Notes: generated by a model not told the origin, from the sequence alone. A stretch of DNA of 64,000 nucleotides from Hoeflea prorocentri (GCF_027944115.1 NZ_JAPJZI010000001.1:2976001-3040000); one strand, 5' to 3'; counted from the first letter of the stretch, positions 37,416 through 46,909 are shown. Program-made: numbers and translations.

Positions 37416-38720
37416 CTAACCGCCGGCCAGCGAGCGCCGCACATCCTCTACGAAGAGGTTTGCGGCCTCCTCAGGCTCCATCTGTCCGAAGCCGACCTGT
37501 TCGTAAAGGCTCTTGAACTCGCGGACCATGTGCTGGGTGTTGTCCGGCCAAACGTCGATGTTAACGCCATAAGTCTCGGCAAACCCGGTGTACATTTTGA
37601 TGCGGTCGATCAAAATGGGCGGTGAAGCCGGATCGACGGCCTGCGCTTCCAGGAGGGTCATCGTCGGGGTCAGTCCCGCCCGCGACCGCATCTCCACGCC
37701 GGCATCCTTGTCATTCAGCCAGAAATCGATGAACGCTGCCGCTGCATCGACATTGTCACAATTGGCTGAGATCGACAGTGAGTTGCTGCCGGAGGTCAGC
37801 GGATTGGTGCCGTTCGGCGGCTTGACCTGCTTGACGAAGCCACCATCAACGGCATCAAGCGTCGCCTGCAGATCGGACGCCGTCACGTCGCCGTCCGTCC
37901 TGGACAGGGTGATCCCCTGCGCCATGAAAGATTGGACGGCCTGGCCCGACTCCTCGGCGCTCATCGCCATATTCGGGGTCAGACCTTCGTCGCGCGCGCG
38001 GTCCCACAGCTTGAACCAGTCAGCCAACGTTTCCGCCCGGAAGCCGGGCTTGTCGCCATCGAACAGATCTTCGCCGCGGCTCTGGGCAAATTGCTGGAAC
38101 TGGAGGATCTCGCCACCAAGCTGCGTCAGCGGATAGACGTCCTTGTCGAGTTTCTGGCGCGCCTCGGCGGCCCACTCAATGTAATCCTCATAGGTCCAAT
38201 TGTTGGCCGGCTCCTTAACGCCAGTGGGTTCGAGTTGCGGCCAGTTATACTGGAAGGTCTCGAACCATAGGCCGACGGGCAGCACGTAGAGTTTGCCGTC
38301 AGCACCGCGGTGCCCGTCGACCACATCCTGCGGGATGGCCGAGATATCGATCTTGCCCGCCGCGATCAGAGGGTCGAGCGGCATAAGGGCACCGAGATTC
38401 TCATAGCGCGTCTGATAGCGGGTCTGCATCATCGGCACGCAGGGCAGTCGGCCGGCAGCGGCCTGTACCGTTACCCGGTCCCAGTGATTGAAGAAGTCGG
38501 TGGGCTGTGGCAGGACCTTAACCTTGGGATGAGCCTTCTCATACGCAGTGACCACACCCATGACGGCTTCGTTGCGCCTTTGAGAGCCCCACCAGGCAAA
38601 AGACATTTCGCCATCGATCTCCTGCGCCTGCACGCCGGTGCCGAGCCCGATACCGGTTCCGCAGGCAATCGTCAGAACCGCCACGCTAGTCCCGAGTGAC
38701 ATCGTAATAGTTCGTTTCAT
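37416..38720 (-). CDS. Extracellular solute-binding protein, family 1 (copy 1)
   Basis: 434 residues from the ATG at 38720. Leader MSLGTSVAVLTIACGTGIGLGTGVQA is nearly the same as in the 28113-29420 protein, and similarity continues throughout (for example WFETFQYNWP, LSISANCDNVDA, and VNIDVWPDNTQHM near the end). Differences are scattered, so the two may have slightly different ligands. It is followed by both permease genes but no ATPase; the ATPase is beside copy 2. Confidence 0.93.
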   Translation of the reverse strand: MKRTITMSLGTSVAVLTIACGTGIGLGTGVQAQEIDGEMSFAWWGSQRRNEAVMGVVTAYEKAHPKVKVLPQPTDFFNHWDRVTVQAAAGRLPCVPMMQTRYQTRYENLGALMPLDPLIAAGKIDISAIPQDVVDGHRGADGKLYVLPVGLWFETFQYNWPQLEPTGVKEPANNWTYEDYIEWAAEARQKLDKDVYPLTQLGGEILQFQQFAQSRGEDLFDGDKPGFRAETLADWFKLWDRARDEGLTPNMAMSAEESGQAVQSFMAQGITLSRTDGDVTASDLQATLDAVDGGFVKQVKPPNGTNPLTSGSNSLSISANCDNVDAAAAFIDFWLNDKDAGVEMRSRAGLTPTMTLLEAQAVDPASPPILIDRIKMYTGFAETYGVNIDVWPDNTQHMVREFKSLYEQVGFGQMEPEEAANLFVEDVRRSLAGG

Positions 38721-38778
38721 ACGACTTCCTCCCAATTTTCACTCCTGCACGCTCCATTCAAGCGCCGAGACAGAAAAC

Positions 38779-38828
38779 AACCGGCCAGCTAACCGGTCAA
38801 AAGCCAATATGACGATAGTGGCCTGCCG
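38779..38828 (-). promoter_or_regulatory. Duplicated upstream element of binding-protein gene, copy 1
   Basis: AACCGG at 38779-38784 and 38791-38796, six bases apart, directly followed by the block shared with 29488-29525. MocR-type regulators often bind direct repeats, so the MocR gene at 29574-30986 is a candidate. A TTGACC -35-like hexamer on the minus strand overlaps the second half-site. Confidence 0.45.
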
Positions 38829-38965
38829 CATCGGACACGCCTTCTGAAGAAGAAGATGCGGACGGACGACGCGTCAATCTCGTGCAGCCATCTCTAATGG
38901 CTGGACGTAAAAGGTCCGGATCTGATCGCTCACTCTCTGACGGTCGAGAGCGATCCCAACAGATG

Positions 38966-39964
38966 TCAAGGCACATCCAGTTTGCTATCGGCTGAGCGCT
39001 CACCCGCACCCAACGGATTGGGGGCGGCAAAGTGGCAAGCCACTTGATGATCGTCCCCGACGTCACGCAATTGCGGCACATCACTGCGACATCGCTCGAC
39101 AGCCATCGGACAGCGGGGATGAAACCGGCAACCGGACAGTGTCTTTGCTGGTGAGGGCGGATCGCCCGGAAGAACGAACCGTTTTCGCTTTCGCAATGGG
39201 TGCGACGAGGGAACCGCGGAAAGCAATGCCTGAGAATAAGGATGATGGGGCACCTTGAAAAAAACCTCCTTTGGCGCCGATTCCATGATCCGGCCGAGAT
39301 ACATCACAGCGATCCGGTCCGCGATGTGCTTTACTGTGGCCATGTCATGCGAGATGAAAAGATAGGCCGTTCCCACGGTCTCCTGCAGATCCTGCAGAAG
39401 GTTGATGACCTGGGATCTGACCGAAACATCAAGGGCCGACACAGGTTCGTCCGCGATGATAAGCCGGGGCTCCATCGAAAAGGCTCGAATGATACCGAGC
39501 CTTTGACGCTGACCACCGGAGAACTGCCTCGGCCATTGGTCGACATGTTTTGATGACAGGCCGACCTTCTCCATGAGTTCGCCGGCTTTTTGCCGACGCT
39601 TGGCCCCCAATCCGACCAGACCATGTACAAAAAGCGGTTCGGTCACCGACGCACCGGCCGTGACACGGGGATCAAGCGAGGAATAGGGATCCTGGAAGAC
39701 GAACTGAAGTTTCCTGCGGATCGGCTTCAACTTCCATTGCGAGAAACCTGTAATGTCTGTGCCCTCGAAGGCTATGGTGCCTTCGGTCGGCGCGGTCAAT
39801 CTGAGCGCCAGGCGCGCGACAGTGGATTTTCCGCATCCCGATTCACCGACCAGCGCAAGCGTCTCCCGCTGCCGCACCTCCAGGTCGACACCATCAACTG
39901 CGTGGATTTTACCTCCGAAAACCTTTCGCAGGTTCTTGATCTGGAGAACGGGTCCCTTGCTCAT
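38966..39964 (-). CDS. Dipeptide/oligopeptide-type ABC ATPase, DppF-like
   Basis: 332 residues from the ATG at 39964, which overlaps the previous stop (ATGA). Walker A GESGCGKST, signature FSGGQRQRLGIIRAF, Walker B LIIADEPVSALD and a C-terminal oligo_HPY region with GCRFHPRCPMAVERC, where the cysteines bind an Fe-S cluster in DppD-like proteins. Last gene of the importer beside the enolase-superfamily genes. Confidence 0.93.
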   Translation of the reverse strand: MSKGPVLQIKNLRKVFGGKIHAVDGVDLEVRQRETLALVGESGCGKSTVARLALRLTAPTEGTIAFEGTDITGFSQWKLKPIRRKLQFVFQDPYSSLDPRVTAGASVTEPLFVHGLVGLGAKRRQKAGELMEKVGLSSKHVDQWPRQFSGGQRQRLGIIRAFSMEPRLIIADEPVSALDVSVRSQVINLLQDLQETVGTAYLFISHDMATVKHIADRIAVMYLGRIMESAPKEVFFKVPHHPYSQALLSAVPSSHPLRKRKRFVLPGDPPSPAKTLSGCRFHPRCPMAVERCRSDVPQLRDVGDDHQVACHFAAPNPLGAGERSADSKLDVP

Positions 39965-40935
39965 GATCCATCCCTCGCCCAACACGCCACGCGTCGGCTG
40001 TCGCCCAAACGTATCTCCAAGGGCTGTTGTTTGCTGCAAATGTCCAGGCTTTCCGGACAGCGTGGATGAAATGTGCACCCGGACGGCAATTCCGTTAGAT
40101 GCGGAACGGCCCCTGAAATGGTCGCAAGCCTGCTGTCCGCCGGCATATCGATATCAGGCGTGGAGCGCAGCAGCCCCTTGCTGTAGGGGTGCAGCGGATC
40201 ATCGAAAAGGTCGGCGACCGGACATTCCTCAACCACCTGCCCCCCATACATGACCGCCACCCGATCAGCCATCTCGGCGACCACTCCAAGGTCATGTGTG
40301 ATCATCAGTATGGAAAGGCCCAGCTCACTGCGAAGCCGGTTCAGCAGTTCGATAATCTGCGCCTGGATCGTCGTATCCAGCGCCGTTGTCGGCTCGTCTG
40401 CGATCAGCAGCCGAGGCTCGCAGGCCAGGGCCATGGCAATCATTGTACGCTGCCGCATGCCGCCGGACATCTCATGGGGAAAGTTGTCGACGCGGACACC
40501 CGGATCGGGGATACCGACAAGGTCCAGTTGCTCTATCGCCCGTTCGCGGGCGGCTTTACGAGACAGCCCGAGATGTCTGCGCAATGGGGCTCCGATCTGC
40601 TCGCCCACATGCATGACCGGATTGAGAGCCGTCATCGGCTCCTGAAAAATCATGGACAGATCGTTGCCGCGCAGCCGCTCCATTTCCCGTTCGTTCATTT
40701 CAAGCAGATCATGGCCGGCGAACATCACCTTGCCACCGGTCACGCGAGCCTGCGTTGGCAACAGCCCCATGGTCGCGAAAGCGGAAAGGCTCTTCCCGGA
40801 ACCGGATTCGCCAACCAGTCCGAGGCATTCTCCGGGTCCGATGGACAGATCCACCCCTCTCAGCGCCTCAACCTCGCCATTGCCGGCAGGGAACGCGACG
40901 CGCAGGCCATCAAGACAAAGCAGGGGGGCCGTCAT
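39961..40935 (-). CDS. Dipeptide/oligopeptide-type ABC ATPase, DppD-like
   Basis: 324 residues from the ATG at 40935. Walker A GESGSGKS, signature [15 protein letters not shown], Walker [14 protein letters not shown]-terminal [16 protein letters not shown]. Overlaps the permease gene by 4 bases and the DppF-like gene by 4, so all three are translationally coupled. Confidence 0.93.
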   Translation of the reverse strand: MTAPLLCLDGLRVAFPAGNGEVEALRGVDLSIGPGECLGLVGESGSGKSLSAFATMGLLPTQARVTGGKVMFAGHDLLEMNEREMERLRGNDLSMIFQEPMTALNPVMHVGEQIGAPLRRHLGLSRKAARERAIEQLDLVGIPDPGVRVDNFPHEMSGGMRQRTMIAMALACEPRLLIADEPTTALDTTIQAQIIELLNRLRSELGLSILMITHDLGVVAEMADRVAVMYGGQVVEECPVADLFDDPLHPYSKGLLRSTPDIDMPADSRLATISGAVPHLTELPSGCTFHPRCPESLDICSKQQPLEIRLGDSRRVACWARDGS

Positions 40936-41744
40936 CCGCTTTTCCTGTCCGGATCGAGCCAATCGCGCAGAGCATCGCCGAGCACGTTGAACGAAAGCAC
41001 GGTCAAGGTAATCGCCAGGCCGGCGAAAAGGGCCGGCAAAGGTGAGCCGAAGATATCGGAGACACCCATCCTCACGATGTTGCCCCAGGAGGGTGTTGGC
41101 GGTTGGGCGCCGAGACCGATAAAGCTCAACGTCGCCTCGAGGCGGATTGCGGTACCGACCCAGATTGTCGTCATCACGATCAGCGGCCCCGAAATATTCG
41201 GCAGAACATGGCGGACGATCGTCCCGGCAGTACCCCTGCCCATTGCAATGGCTGCATCCACATAGGCCTCCTGGCGCACGGCCAATGTCGACCCACGCGA
41301 CAGTCGAATGAAGGACGGGACCAAAGCAAAGGCGATCGCGACCGCAAGGTTCTGCAGTCCAGGGCCCAGCAGTGCAACGATCAGAACTCCCAGGAGCAGC
41401 GGATCGAACGACATCATCACATCGGTAATGCGCGTGATCACCCTCTCGATCCACCCGCCAAAATAGGCTGCCGTTGTCCCCATGGTAATTCCGATCACGG
41501 CTGCTATGAGCGGCGATGCGATCCCGATAATCATCGAAAGACGCGCCCCTTCGATGATACGCGAAAAGATGTCGCGTCCCAGCGAATCCGTACCGAGCCA
41601 GTACTCCGTACTTGGCGGCGCCGACCGGGTCAGAAAATTCTGCGCCAACGGGTCGTGAGGTTGGATGAACCCGGCAAACAGGACCACAAAGGTCAGCAGG
41701 GCCAGGAAGACGAGCGAGAAATTGATGAAGATACGGTCGAGCAT
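40932..41744 (-). CDS. Dipeptide/oligopeptide-type ABC permease, DppC-like
   Basis: 270 residues from the ATG at 41744 (GTG at 41747 also possible). N-terminal helix, then LGTDSLGRDIFSRIIEGARLSMIIG, the DppC signature; C-terminal RLEATLSFIGLGAQPPTPSWG. Six helices in all. Pairs with the DppB-like subunit. Confidence 0.93.
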   Translation of the reverse strand: MLDRIFINFSLVFLALLTFVVLFAGFIQPHDPLAQNFLTRSAPPSTEYWLGTDSLGRDIFSRIIEGARLSMIIGIASPLIAAVIGITMGTTAAYFGGWIERVITRITDVMMSFDPLLLGVLIVALLGPGLQNLAVAIAFALVPSFIRLSRGSTLAVRQEAYVDAAIAMGRGTAGTIVRHVLPNISGPLIVMTTIWVGTAIRLEATLSFIGLGAQPPTPSWGNIVRMGVSDIFGSPLPALFAGLAITLTVLSFNVLGDALRDWLDPDRKSG

Positions 41745-42676
41745 CACCCTGCCCTCACTCTCGGATCGATGACGGCGTAAAGAAGGTCCGTAATAAGGTT
41801 CACGAAAACGACGAGGATCGAAAGGATCACAATACCGCCCTGAATCAGCGTGTAATCCCGGGACGTCACGGCCCCGACAAGCAGCTGCCCTACGCCGGGT
41901 CGGTTGAAGACAAGTTCCAGTGCGATTGTCCCGCCAAGGGTCGCCACGATCGAAAGCGACAGATGTGTCGAGATGGGGATCATCGCGTTGCGCAGGATAT
42001 GGCGCCAGACGACATCACGACGGGGTAATCCGAGAGCTCTCGCTGTGCGAACGAAATCCCTGCCGGCGACATCCAGGACGGCGGTCCGTGTCAGGCGAAC
42101 GAAACCGAAGCCCTTGAGCATGCCCAGCGCCATCGCGGGCATTGCAAGGTGATAGAGGTCAAACGGCGAGCTCCCGCCCCCCAGAAGCGGGAACCATCGC
42201 AGGGTAAGTCCGAAAAATAGCAGGAAGAGAACACCGACGTAGAAGTCCGGCAGGGCTGACCCGAAAAGAGACACGACGCGTGTCGTATGATCCGTCATCT
42301 TTCCGGCACGCATGGCCGAAAGCACGCCCAGTGGAAGGCCAATCACGATGCCAACCACCGTCGATGCCAAAGTCAGCATGATCGTGTAGGGCAGGTTGCG
42401 CGCCATCATCTCACCGACCGATGCGCCGTTGATCAGCGACGTCCCAAGGTCGAAGTGCAACAAATCCCGCAGGAAGTGGCCGTACTGGACGAGAAGCGGT
42501 TGATCGAGTCCCAGCGAGCGGCGGACATTTGCGATCGTCTCGGCGCCGGCGCGATCGCCCAGCATCGCCACGACCGGATCTCCCGGCAGCAGCCGCATTG
42601 CGAAGAACACGAAGGTAAAAACCAGGAATGCCGTCAAAATGGCATCGCCCGTTCGCTTCAATACAAAACCCAGCAT
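41744..42676 (-). CDS. Dipeptide/oligopeptide-type ABC permease, DppB-like
   Basis: 310 residues. FLVFTFVFFAMRLLPGDPVVAMLGD at the N-terminus and LLVQYGHFLRDLLHFDLGTSL are DppB landmarks; EAA-type loop ARALGLPRRDVVWRHILRNAMIPI. One-base junction with the DppC-like gene. Separated from the binding-protein gene by a short hairpin. Confidence 0.93.
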   Translation of the reverse strand: MLGFVLKRTGDAILTAFLVFTFVFFAMRLLPGDPVVAMLGDRAGAETIANVRRSLGLDQPLLVQYGHFLRDLLHFDLGTSLINGASVGEMMARNLPYTIMLTLASTVVGIVIGLPLGVLSAMRAGKMTDHTTRVVSLFGSALPDFYVGVLFLLFFGLTLRWFPLLGGGSSPFDLYHLAMPAMALGMLKGFGFVRLTRTAVLDVAGRDFVRTARALGLPRRDVVWRHILRNAMIPISTHLSLSIVATLGGTIALELVFNRPGVGQLLVGAVTSRDYTLIQGGIVILSILVVFVNLITDLLYAVIDPRVRAG

Positions 42677-42696
42677 TGGCGTCCTTGTGTAGAATG

Positions 42697-42722
42697 CTCC
42701 GAGCCGCTTTCGCGGCCCGGAG
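42697..42722 (-). terminator. Intercistronic hairpin between binding protein and permease
   Basis: CTCCG-a-GCCGC / GCGGC-c-CGGAG with a four-base loop. No T-run follows on the minus strand, so it more likely protects or partially terminates the binding-protein mRNA than ends the operon. A comparable hairpin lies at 53155-53179. Confidence 0.5.
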
Positions 42723-42742
42723 TTACAATCTGGCGTCGTTGG

Positions 42743-44332
42743 TTAGTTTCCAACTCGCCGCGCCGTTGCCAACTCGTGCTGGCCAAATCCACCTTTGGGC
42801 TCATAGCCGAGGTCGATGTCTCCCTGCACCACCGCAATCAGCGGAGAGGTCTGCATCGGAAGGACAGGCACATCGCGCTGAATCTGCAGTTGCGCGTCGT
42901 GGAGAAGCTTCAACTGTTTCTCCGTATCCGTCTCGACGACCGCCGCTTCAATCAGCTCGTCCACACTGCCGCCGATATTTCCATAGTGGGAAAAGTTGCG
43001 CAGCGAGGATGGTTGCCCGACCGCACCGGCCGAGTGCAGAAATTCGTTGATCACCGCCGGAGCCGTGGGCGCAATGCCGGTCGACAGTTCCACTATCGTA
43101 CCTTTGTCCTCTCGGATGTTGGCGTGATACGTCGCATGATCCTGCACCTCAAGATTGATGGTCACGCCGATTTTGCGAAGCATATCCTGCGCCATAAGCA
43201 TATTGGTCAGGTAGTCGTCGCGCTCAGAGATTATCGCGTCAATCTCAAATCCGTCCGGATAACCAGCTTGCGCAAGGAGTTCCTTAGCCCTTTCCGGACT
43301 GTAATCGTAACGCAGTTCCCGCGGCACCTCTTCCAACGGGATCGCTCCGTAGAAGGACTGGGGAACAATGGTCTCCAGCGGGCCATGAACCTCGCCGAAG
43401 ACCTTACCCCAGGCGCTCCGGTCGATCCCGTGTGCAAGCGCCTGGCGAACGCGAACATCGTCAAGCGGCGGGACTTTCATATTGAGATGGAGGAACTGCA
43501 GGCTGCCGGGCTGGATCGCGATAAGCTGCGCATCCGGCACGGCCTTGGTCACCTGGTCCACCCATTCAGTAGTCCGCTGCCCACTGGTCAGATCAAGCTC
43601 GCCGCCGATAAAGGCGATCGTTGCCGCGTTGATGTCCGGGATGTAGTGAAAGCGAATCTCGTCCATCGGCGGCCGTCCGAGAAAATAGTCCTCATGCGCC
43701 TTCAGCGTGATCCCCTCCTGGGGTTGATATTCAACCAGTTCGAATGGCCCGCTGCCGACCGGGCCGGTATTGAAATCGTTACCCAGCGCCTCAACAGCGG
43801 CTTTCGGAACGATGAAGCGCCCGAAGCCGGGCGTCAGGGCCTGCGCATGAAAGAATGCGTTCCCCTGCTTCAGATTAAACCGGACAGTCAGAGGATCGAT
43901 AACCTCGATCGACTCGATATCCTTGAGGTTACCGCCGTGAACGCCTCCCTGGTCCGGATCAAGCTGACGTTCAAAGGAGAACTTCACATCATCCGCGCTG
44001 ACCTCGCCATAGCCTTTGTGCCATTTCACACCGGGGCGCAAGCGGAACGTCCACGTCTTCTTGTCGTCAGATATCTCCCAGCTCTCCGCAAGCTGAGGCT
44101 GGAGCTGATCCAGCCGTATATCCATTGTGCCGCGCGGCGGCGCAATCAGTGAATTGAAAATCTGGAGCGCGACATATTCGTCTGAACCTGTCTTTGTTTT
44201 TGCCGGATCCAGCGAACCGACGTCGCGCGCTCCCAGTCTGATGTCCATAGCGTCTTGTGCCCAAGCCGGAGGTCCGGCCATTGCCAGGGCCACAACGGCG
44301 GCCCCTAACAAAGACTTGCAATAATGAAGCAT
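42743..44332 (-). CDS. Extracellular solute-binding protein, family 5 (DppA/OppA-like)
   Basis: 529 residues with signal peptide (LLGAAVVALAMAGPPAWA). Family 5 landmarks: DVGSLDPAKT near the start, WTFRLRPGVKWHKGYGEVSADDVKFSFERQLDP, and DVRVRQALAHGIDRS. Delivers a peptide or, as the family often does, a non-peptide ligand to the DppBCDF-like proteins. The upstream enolase-superfamily genes suggest a sugar acid or acidic opine-type substrate. Confidence 0.92.
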   Translation of the reverse strand: MLHYCKSLLGAAVVALAMAGPPAWAQDAMDIRLGARDVGSLDPAKTKTGSDEYVALQIFNSLIAPPRGTMDIRLDQLQPQLAESWEISDDKKTWTFRLRPGVKWHKGYGEVSADDVKFSFERQLDPDQGGVHGGNLKDIESIEVIDPLTVRFNLKQGNAFFHAQALTPGFGRFIVPKAAVEALGNDFNTGPVGSGPFELVEYQPQEGITLKAHEDYFLGRPPMDEIRFHYIPDINAATIAFIGGELDLTSGQRTTEWVDQVTKAVPDAQLIAIQPGSLQFLHLNMKVPPLDDVRVRQALAHGIDRSAWGKVFGEVHGPLETIVPQSFYGAIPLEEVPRELRYDYSPERAKELLAQAGYPDGFEIDAIISERDDYLTNMLMAQDMLRKIGVTINLEVQDHATYHANIREDKGTIVELSTGIAPTAPAVINEFLHSAGAVGQPSSLRNFSHYGNIGGSVDELIEAAVVETDTEKQLKLLHDAQLQIQRDVPVLPMQTSPLIAVVQGDIDLGYEPKGGFGQHELATARRVGN

Positions 44333-44353
44333 TCGTTTTCCTCCTTCTTTTGG

Positions 44354-45562
44354 TTACTGGATGACGACGTGCTTGACGAGATTCGCCCGCACCTGCTCCC
44401 AGTCATAGACAACGCCGAGACCAGGTCCCTTTGGCACGGCGAAGCACCCGTCGTCTCCAACGGAATCCAACGCGTCCGAGTAATCGCACGCATATATCGA
44501 GGTGACCGGCCCGCCCCGCGACGGCCCGACCAGGCCGAGCTCGTAGAAATTCGTATTCCGGATCGCCGACATGCAGTGGCGATGGGCCGGACCGCATCCG
44601 TGCAGTTCCACATCAAGACCAAATGCCTCTGCAAGCGCCGCGATCTTCATCGTTCCGGTTATGCCGATGTCCAGGTCCGGATCGGCCCGGATAAAATCGG
44701 TTCCGTCTGCCGCGACGAGATTGGCCATGGCTTCAACACCGCGCACATGTTCGCCGAGCAGGATCGGCGTTTTGATCATCTGGCGAAGACGCCGGTGCGC
44801 GTGCGCGGAAAGTCCGCCGTCCGAGTACGGATCCTCACACCAGAAGAACTCTGCCCTGTCGCACGCCTTGCCGACCAGCAAAGCATCACCGAACGTCTTC
44901 AGATGACAGGCACTGTCATACATCAGCGACATTCTTCCCCCGAGGCGCTGCCCAAGCTCCTGAATGGCCGCGATATCGCGTGCCGTCTGGCCGTCGGTCC
45001 AACCGTGCATCTTGAAGCCGAGATAGCCGAGTTCGAGGCACTCCTCCGCAAAATCCCCGAACTGCTCTGGCGAGGAGAGGCCGCCCTCATCACCGCCGAA
45101 CCAGGTGCTCGCATAGGCCGGCAGACGGCTTTCAACATTGCCGCCGAGGAGCCTGGCGACCGGAACACCCGCGGTCTTGCCGGCAAGGTCCCAAAGGGCG
45201 TTATCCAGCGCGCAGGCGCCGATCCGGTCCTCCTTGCGCAGGTGACGACGCGAGACCTCATAGATGTGTTCCCGGCCAAGGGCGTTCATCCCAAGCACCT
45301 GTTCGGCCAGAAATCGGGCTTGCATCCAGATATGGGGCCGGCCGCCGATATACTCGCCGGAACGCCCGTCCTTTGTCGTGACAACGATCCCGAAGCGACG
45401 TCTCTGGCTTTCAGCCTCCGGCTTGTCGATACCACCGGAATGAACGTCGAACGCCACGCCCCTGACATCCTCATCAAACAGGAAGAGCTCTATTTTCGAT
45501 ATGGCAACGCCCTTGTGCTGCTCGCTCGAATGGTCCTCTGTTGCAAGGAACTGGTCAGCCAT
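44354..45562 (-). CDS. Enolase-superfamily protein (mandelate racemase/muconate lactonizing type)
   Basis: 402 residues. Metal ligands are Asp216 (LMYDSA), Glu243 (WCEDPYSDGG) and Glu271 (GEHVRG). The second-strand motif is Lys184-Met-His186 (GFKMHGWTD) and a His-rich stretch GCGPAHRHC lies near the end of the barrel. Family members are acid-sugar dehydratases or epimerases. The neighbouring gene at 45572-46765 is a clear paralogue with the same motif set, so the pair may act on two epimers or as a hetero-oligomer. Ten bases separate them. Confidence 0.9.
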   Translation of the reverse strand: MADQFLATEDHSSEQHKGVAISKIELFLFDEDVRGVAFDVHSGGIDKPEAESQRRRFGIVVTTKDGRSGEYIGGRPHIWMQARFLAEQVLGMNALGREHIYEVSRRHLRKEDRIGACALDNALWDLAGKTAGVPVARLLGGNVESRLPAYASTWFGGDEGGLSSPEQFGDFAEECLELGYLGFKMHGWTDGQTARDIAAIQELGQRLGGRMSLMYDSACHLKTFGDALLVGKACDRAEFFWCEDPYSDGGLSAHAHRRLRQMIKTPILLGEHVRGVEAMANLVAADGTDFIRADPDLDIGITGTMKIAALAEAFGLDVELHGCGPAHRHCMSAIRNTNFYELGLVGPSRGGPVTSIYACDYSDALDSVGDDGCFAVPKGPGLGVVYDWEQVRANLVKHVVIQ

Positions 45563-45571
45563 TTTTCCGTC

Positions 45572-46765
45572 CTATTGAATGACCACGGTTTCGACCGCCA
45601 AAGCGTGAATGCGCTCCCAGTCATAGGTCACGCCCAGACCGGGACCTTCGGGAACAGGGAAAGTCCCGTCACTCGCGACAGCGTCGAGATCGTCCGAGTA
45701 GCCACAGGCATAGACAGGGGCGTTGAAACTGCCCTTGGACGGCCCGACCATGGACAGTTCGTAGAAATTCGTGTTGCGGATCGCGGCCATGCAATGGCGA
45801 TGCGCAGGACCTGGAGCATGAAGCTCGACATCAAGACCCATCGCCTCGGCAAAACGAGCCAGTTTCATGGTGCCGGTGATGCCCATATCGAAATCGGGAT
45901 CGGCGCGAACGAAATCCGTACCATCGGAGAGGACGAGGTTGGCATGCAGTTCCAGCCCGCGCAGATGCTCTCCGATCAGCAATGGTGTCTTCACCATCTC
46001 GCGCAGGCGCCGGTGAGCATGCGCCGATAGTCCGCCGTCCGAATAGGGATCTTCAAACCAGAAGAACTCCGCATCATCACATGCTCTGCCGATCGCCAGC
46101 GCATCGGCAAATGTGCGAAAGAAACAAGCGGCATCATGCATGAGGGCCATTTTTTCACCGACCCGCTCTCCAAGCAGCCGAATCGCGGCGATATCGCGTT
46201 CCGTGCCACCATCCGTCCAACCGTGAATCTTGAAGGCCTGGTAACCGAGCTCATGACATTCCTCGGCAAAATCGGCATAGGCTCCCGGCGAACTCAGACC
46301 GCCACCATCGCCGCCAAACCAGGTGCTCGCATAGGCTTTGACTTTGGTCTTGGTGCCGCCGAGCATTTCGGCCACGGACAGCCCATGAGCGCGACCGGCA
46401 AGGTCCCACAGAGCGCAATCAATCGCGCCGGCGCCCATCCGGTCTTCCTTCCGCAGATGCTGGCGGATCTGCTCATATATATATTCCCTGGCGAAAGCGT
46501 CTTTGCCCAACAGTCCGCGCGCGCACAGGACCGATTGCGCCAGGGAATTCGCCTGGCCGCCGACATAAGCGCCCACGGCTCCACCCGCTGTCCAGATCTG
46601 AACGGCCAGACGCCGCCGTTCCGATATTGCGCCCGGACAGTCTATTCCTCCACGCGCGACATTCTCCATCGGGTAGGAAAAGAGCGTGATTTCGATTTTT
46701 TCGATGCGATCCGTCGTCTCGAAGGCATGCGTCTCCGATCGAGCCATGACAGCCTGAACGCTCAT
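45572..46765 (-). CDS. Enolase-superfamily protein, paralogue of the downstream gene
   Basis: 397 residues from the ATG at 46765, nine bases after GGAGG (a GTG at 46771 is too close to it). Motifs: Lys179-Ile-His181 (FKIHGWTDGG), Asp211 (LMHDAACF), Glu238 (FEDPYSDGG), Glu266 (GEHLRG), then APGPAHRHC. Same family and probably same reaction class as the next gene. First gene of the operon; an AT-rich palindrome and promoter lie just upstream. Confidence 0.9.
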   Translation of the reverse strand: MSVQAVMARSETHAFETTDRIEKIEITLFSYPMENVARGGIDCPGAISERRRLAVQIWTAGGAVGAYVGGQANSLAQSVLCARGLLGKDAFAREYIYEQIRQHLRKEDRMGAGAIDCALWDLAGRAHGLSVAEMLGGTKTKVKAYASTWFGGDGGGLSSPGAYADFAEECHELGYQAFKIHGWTDGGTERDIAAIRLLGERVGEKMALMHDAACFFRTFADALAIGRACDDAEFFWFEDPYSDGGLSAHAHRRLREMVKTPLLIGEHLRGLELHANLVLSDGTDFVRADPDFDMGITGTMKLARFAEAMGLDVELHAPGPAHRHCMAAIRNTNFYELSMVGPSKGSFNAPVYACGYSDDLDAVASDGTFPVPEGPGLGVTYDWERIHALAVETVVIQ

Positions 46766-46798
46766 GGCCACGCTCCTCCCTGATACTATTTTCTCCCA

Positions 46799-46834
46799 GA
46801 TTTTATAAAATCAGAGAAGACAGACCTTTGTCAA
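46799..46834 (-). promoter_or_regulatory. Promoter with GATTTTATAAAATC operator for the enolase/importer operon
   Basis: On the minus strand TTGACA (46829-46834) and, 18 bases on, TTTTAT (46805-46810) form a good -35/-10 pair. A perfect 14-base palindrome GATTTTATAAAATC (46799-46812) covers the -10. A repressor bound there would block RNA polymerase; the GntR regulator encoded just upstream is the natural candidate. Confidence 0.55.
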
Positions 46835-46909
46835 TCTGAAAGCCGACAGGAGCTGTTTTTCGCCTGGCACAGGAACGCACACAAGGGTGGGAACGCGTTC
46901 CGGCAGGGT

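Noticed and set aside
42287-44152. 621-codon open frame on + opposite binding protein and permease
   Set aside because: Long antisense frame produced by codon bias in high-G+C genes; the minus-strand genes have clear family motifs.
44324-46030. 568-codon open frame on + opposite the enolase genes
   Set aside because: Antisense shadow; both enolase-superfamily proteins have complete active sites.
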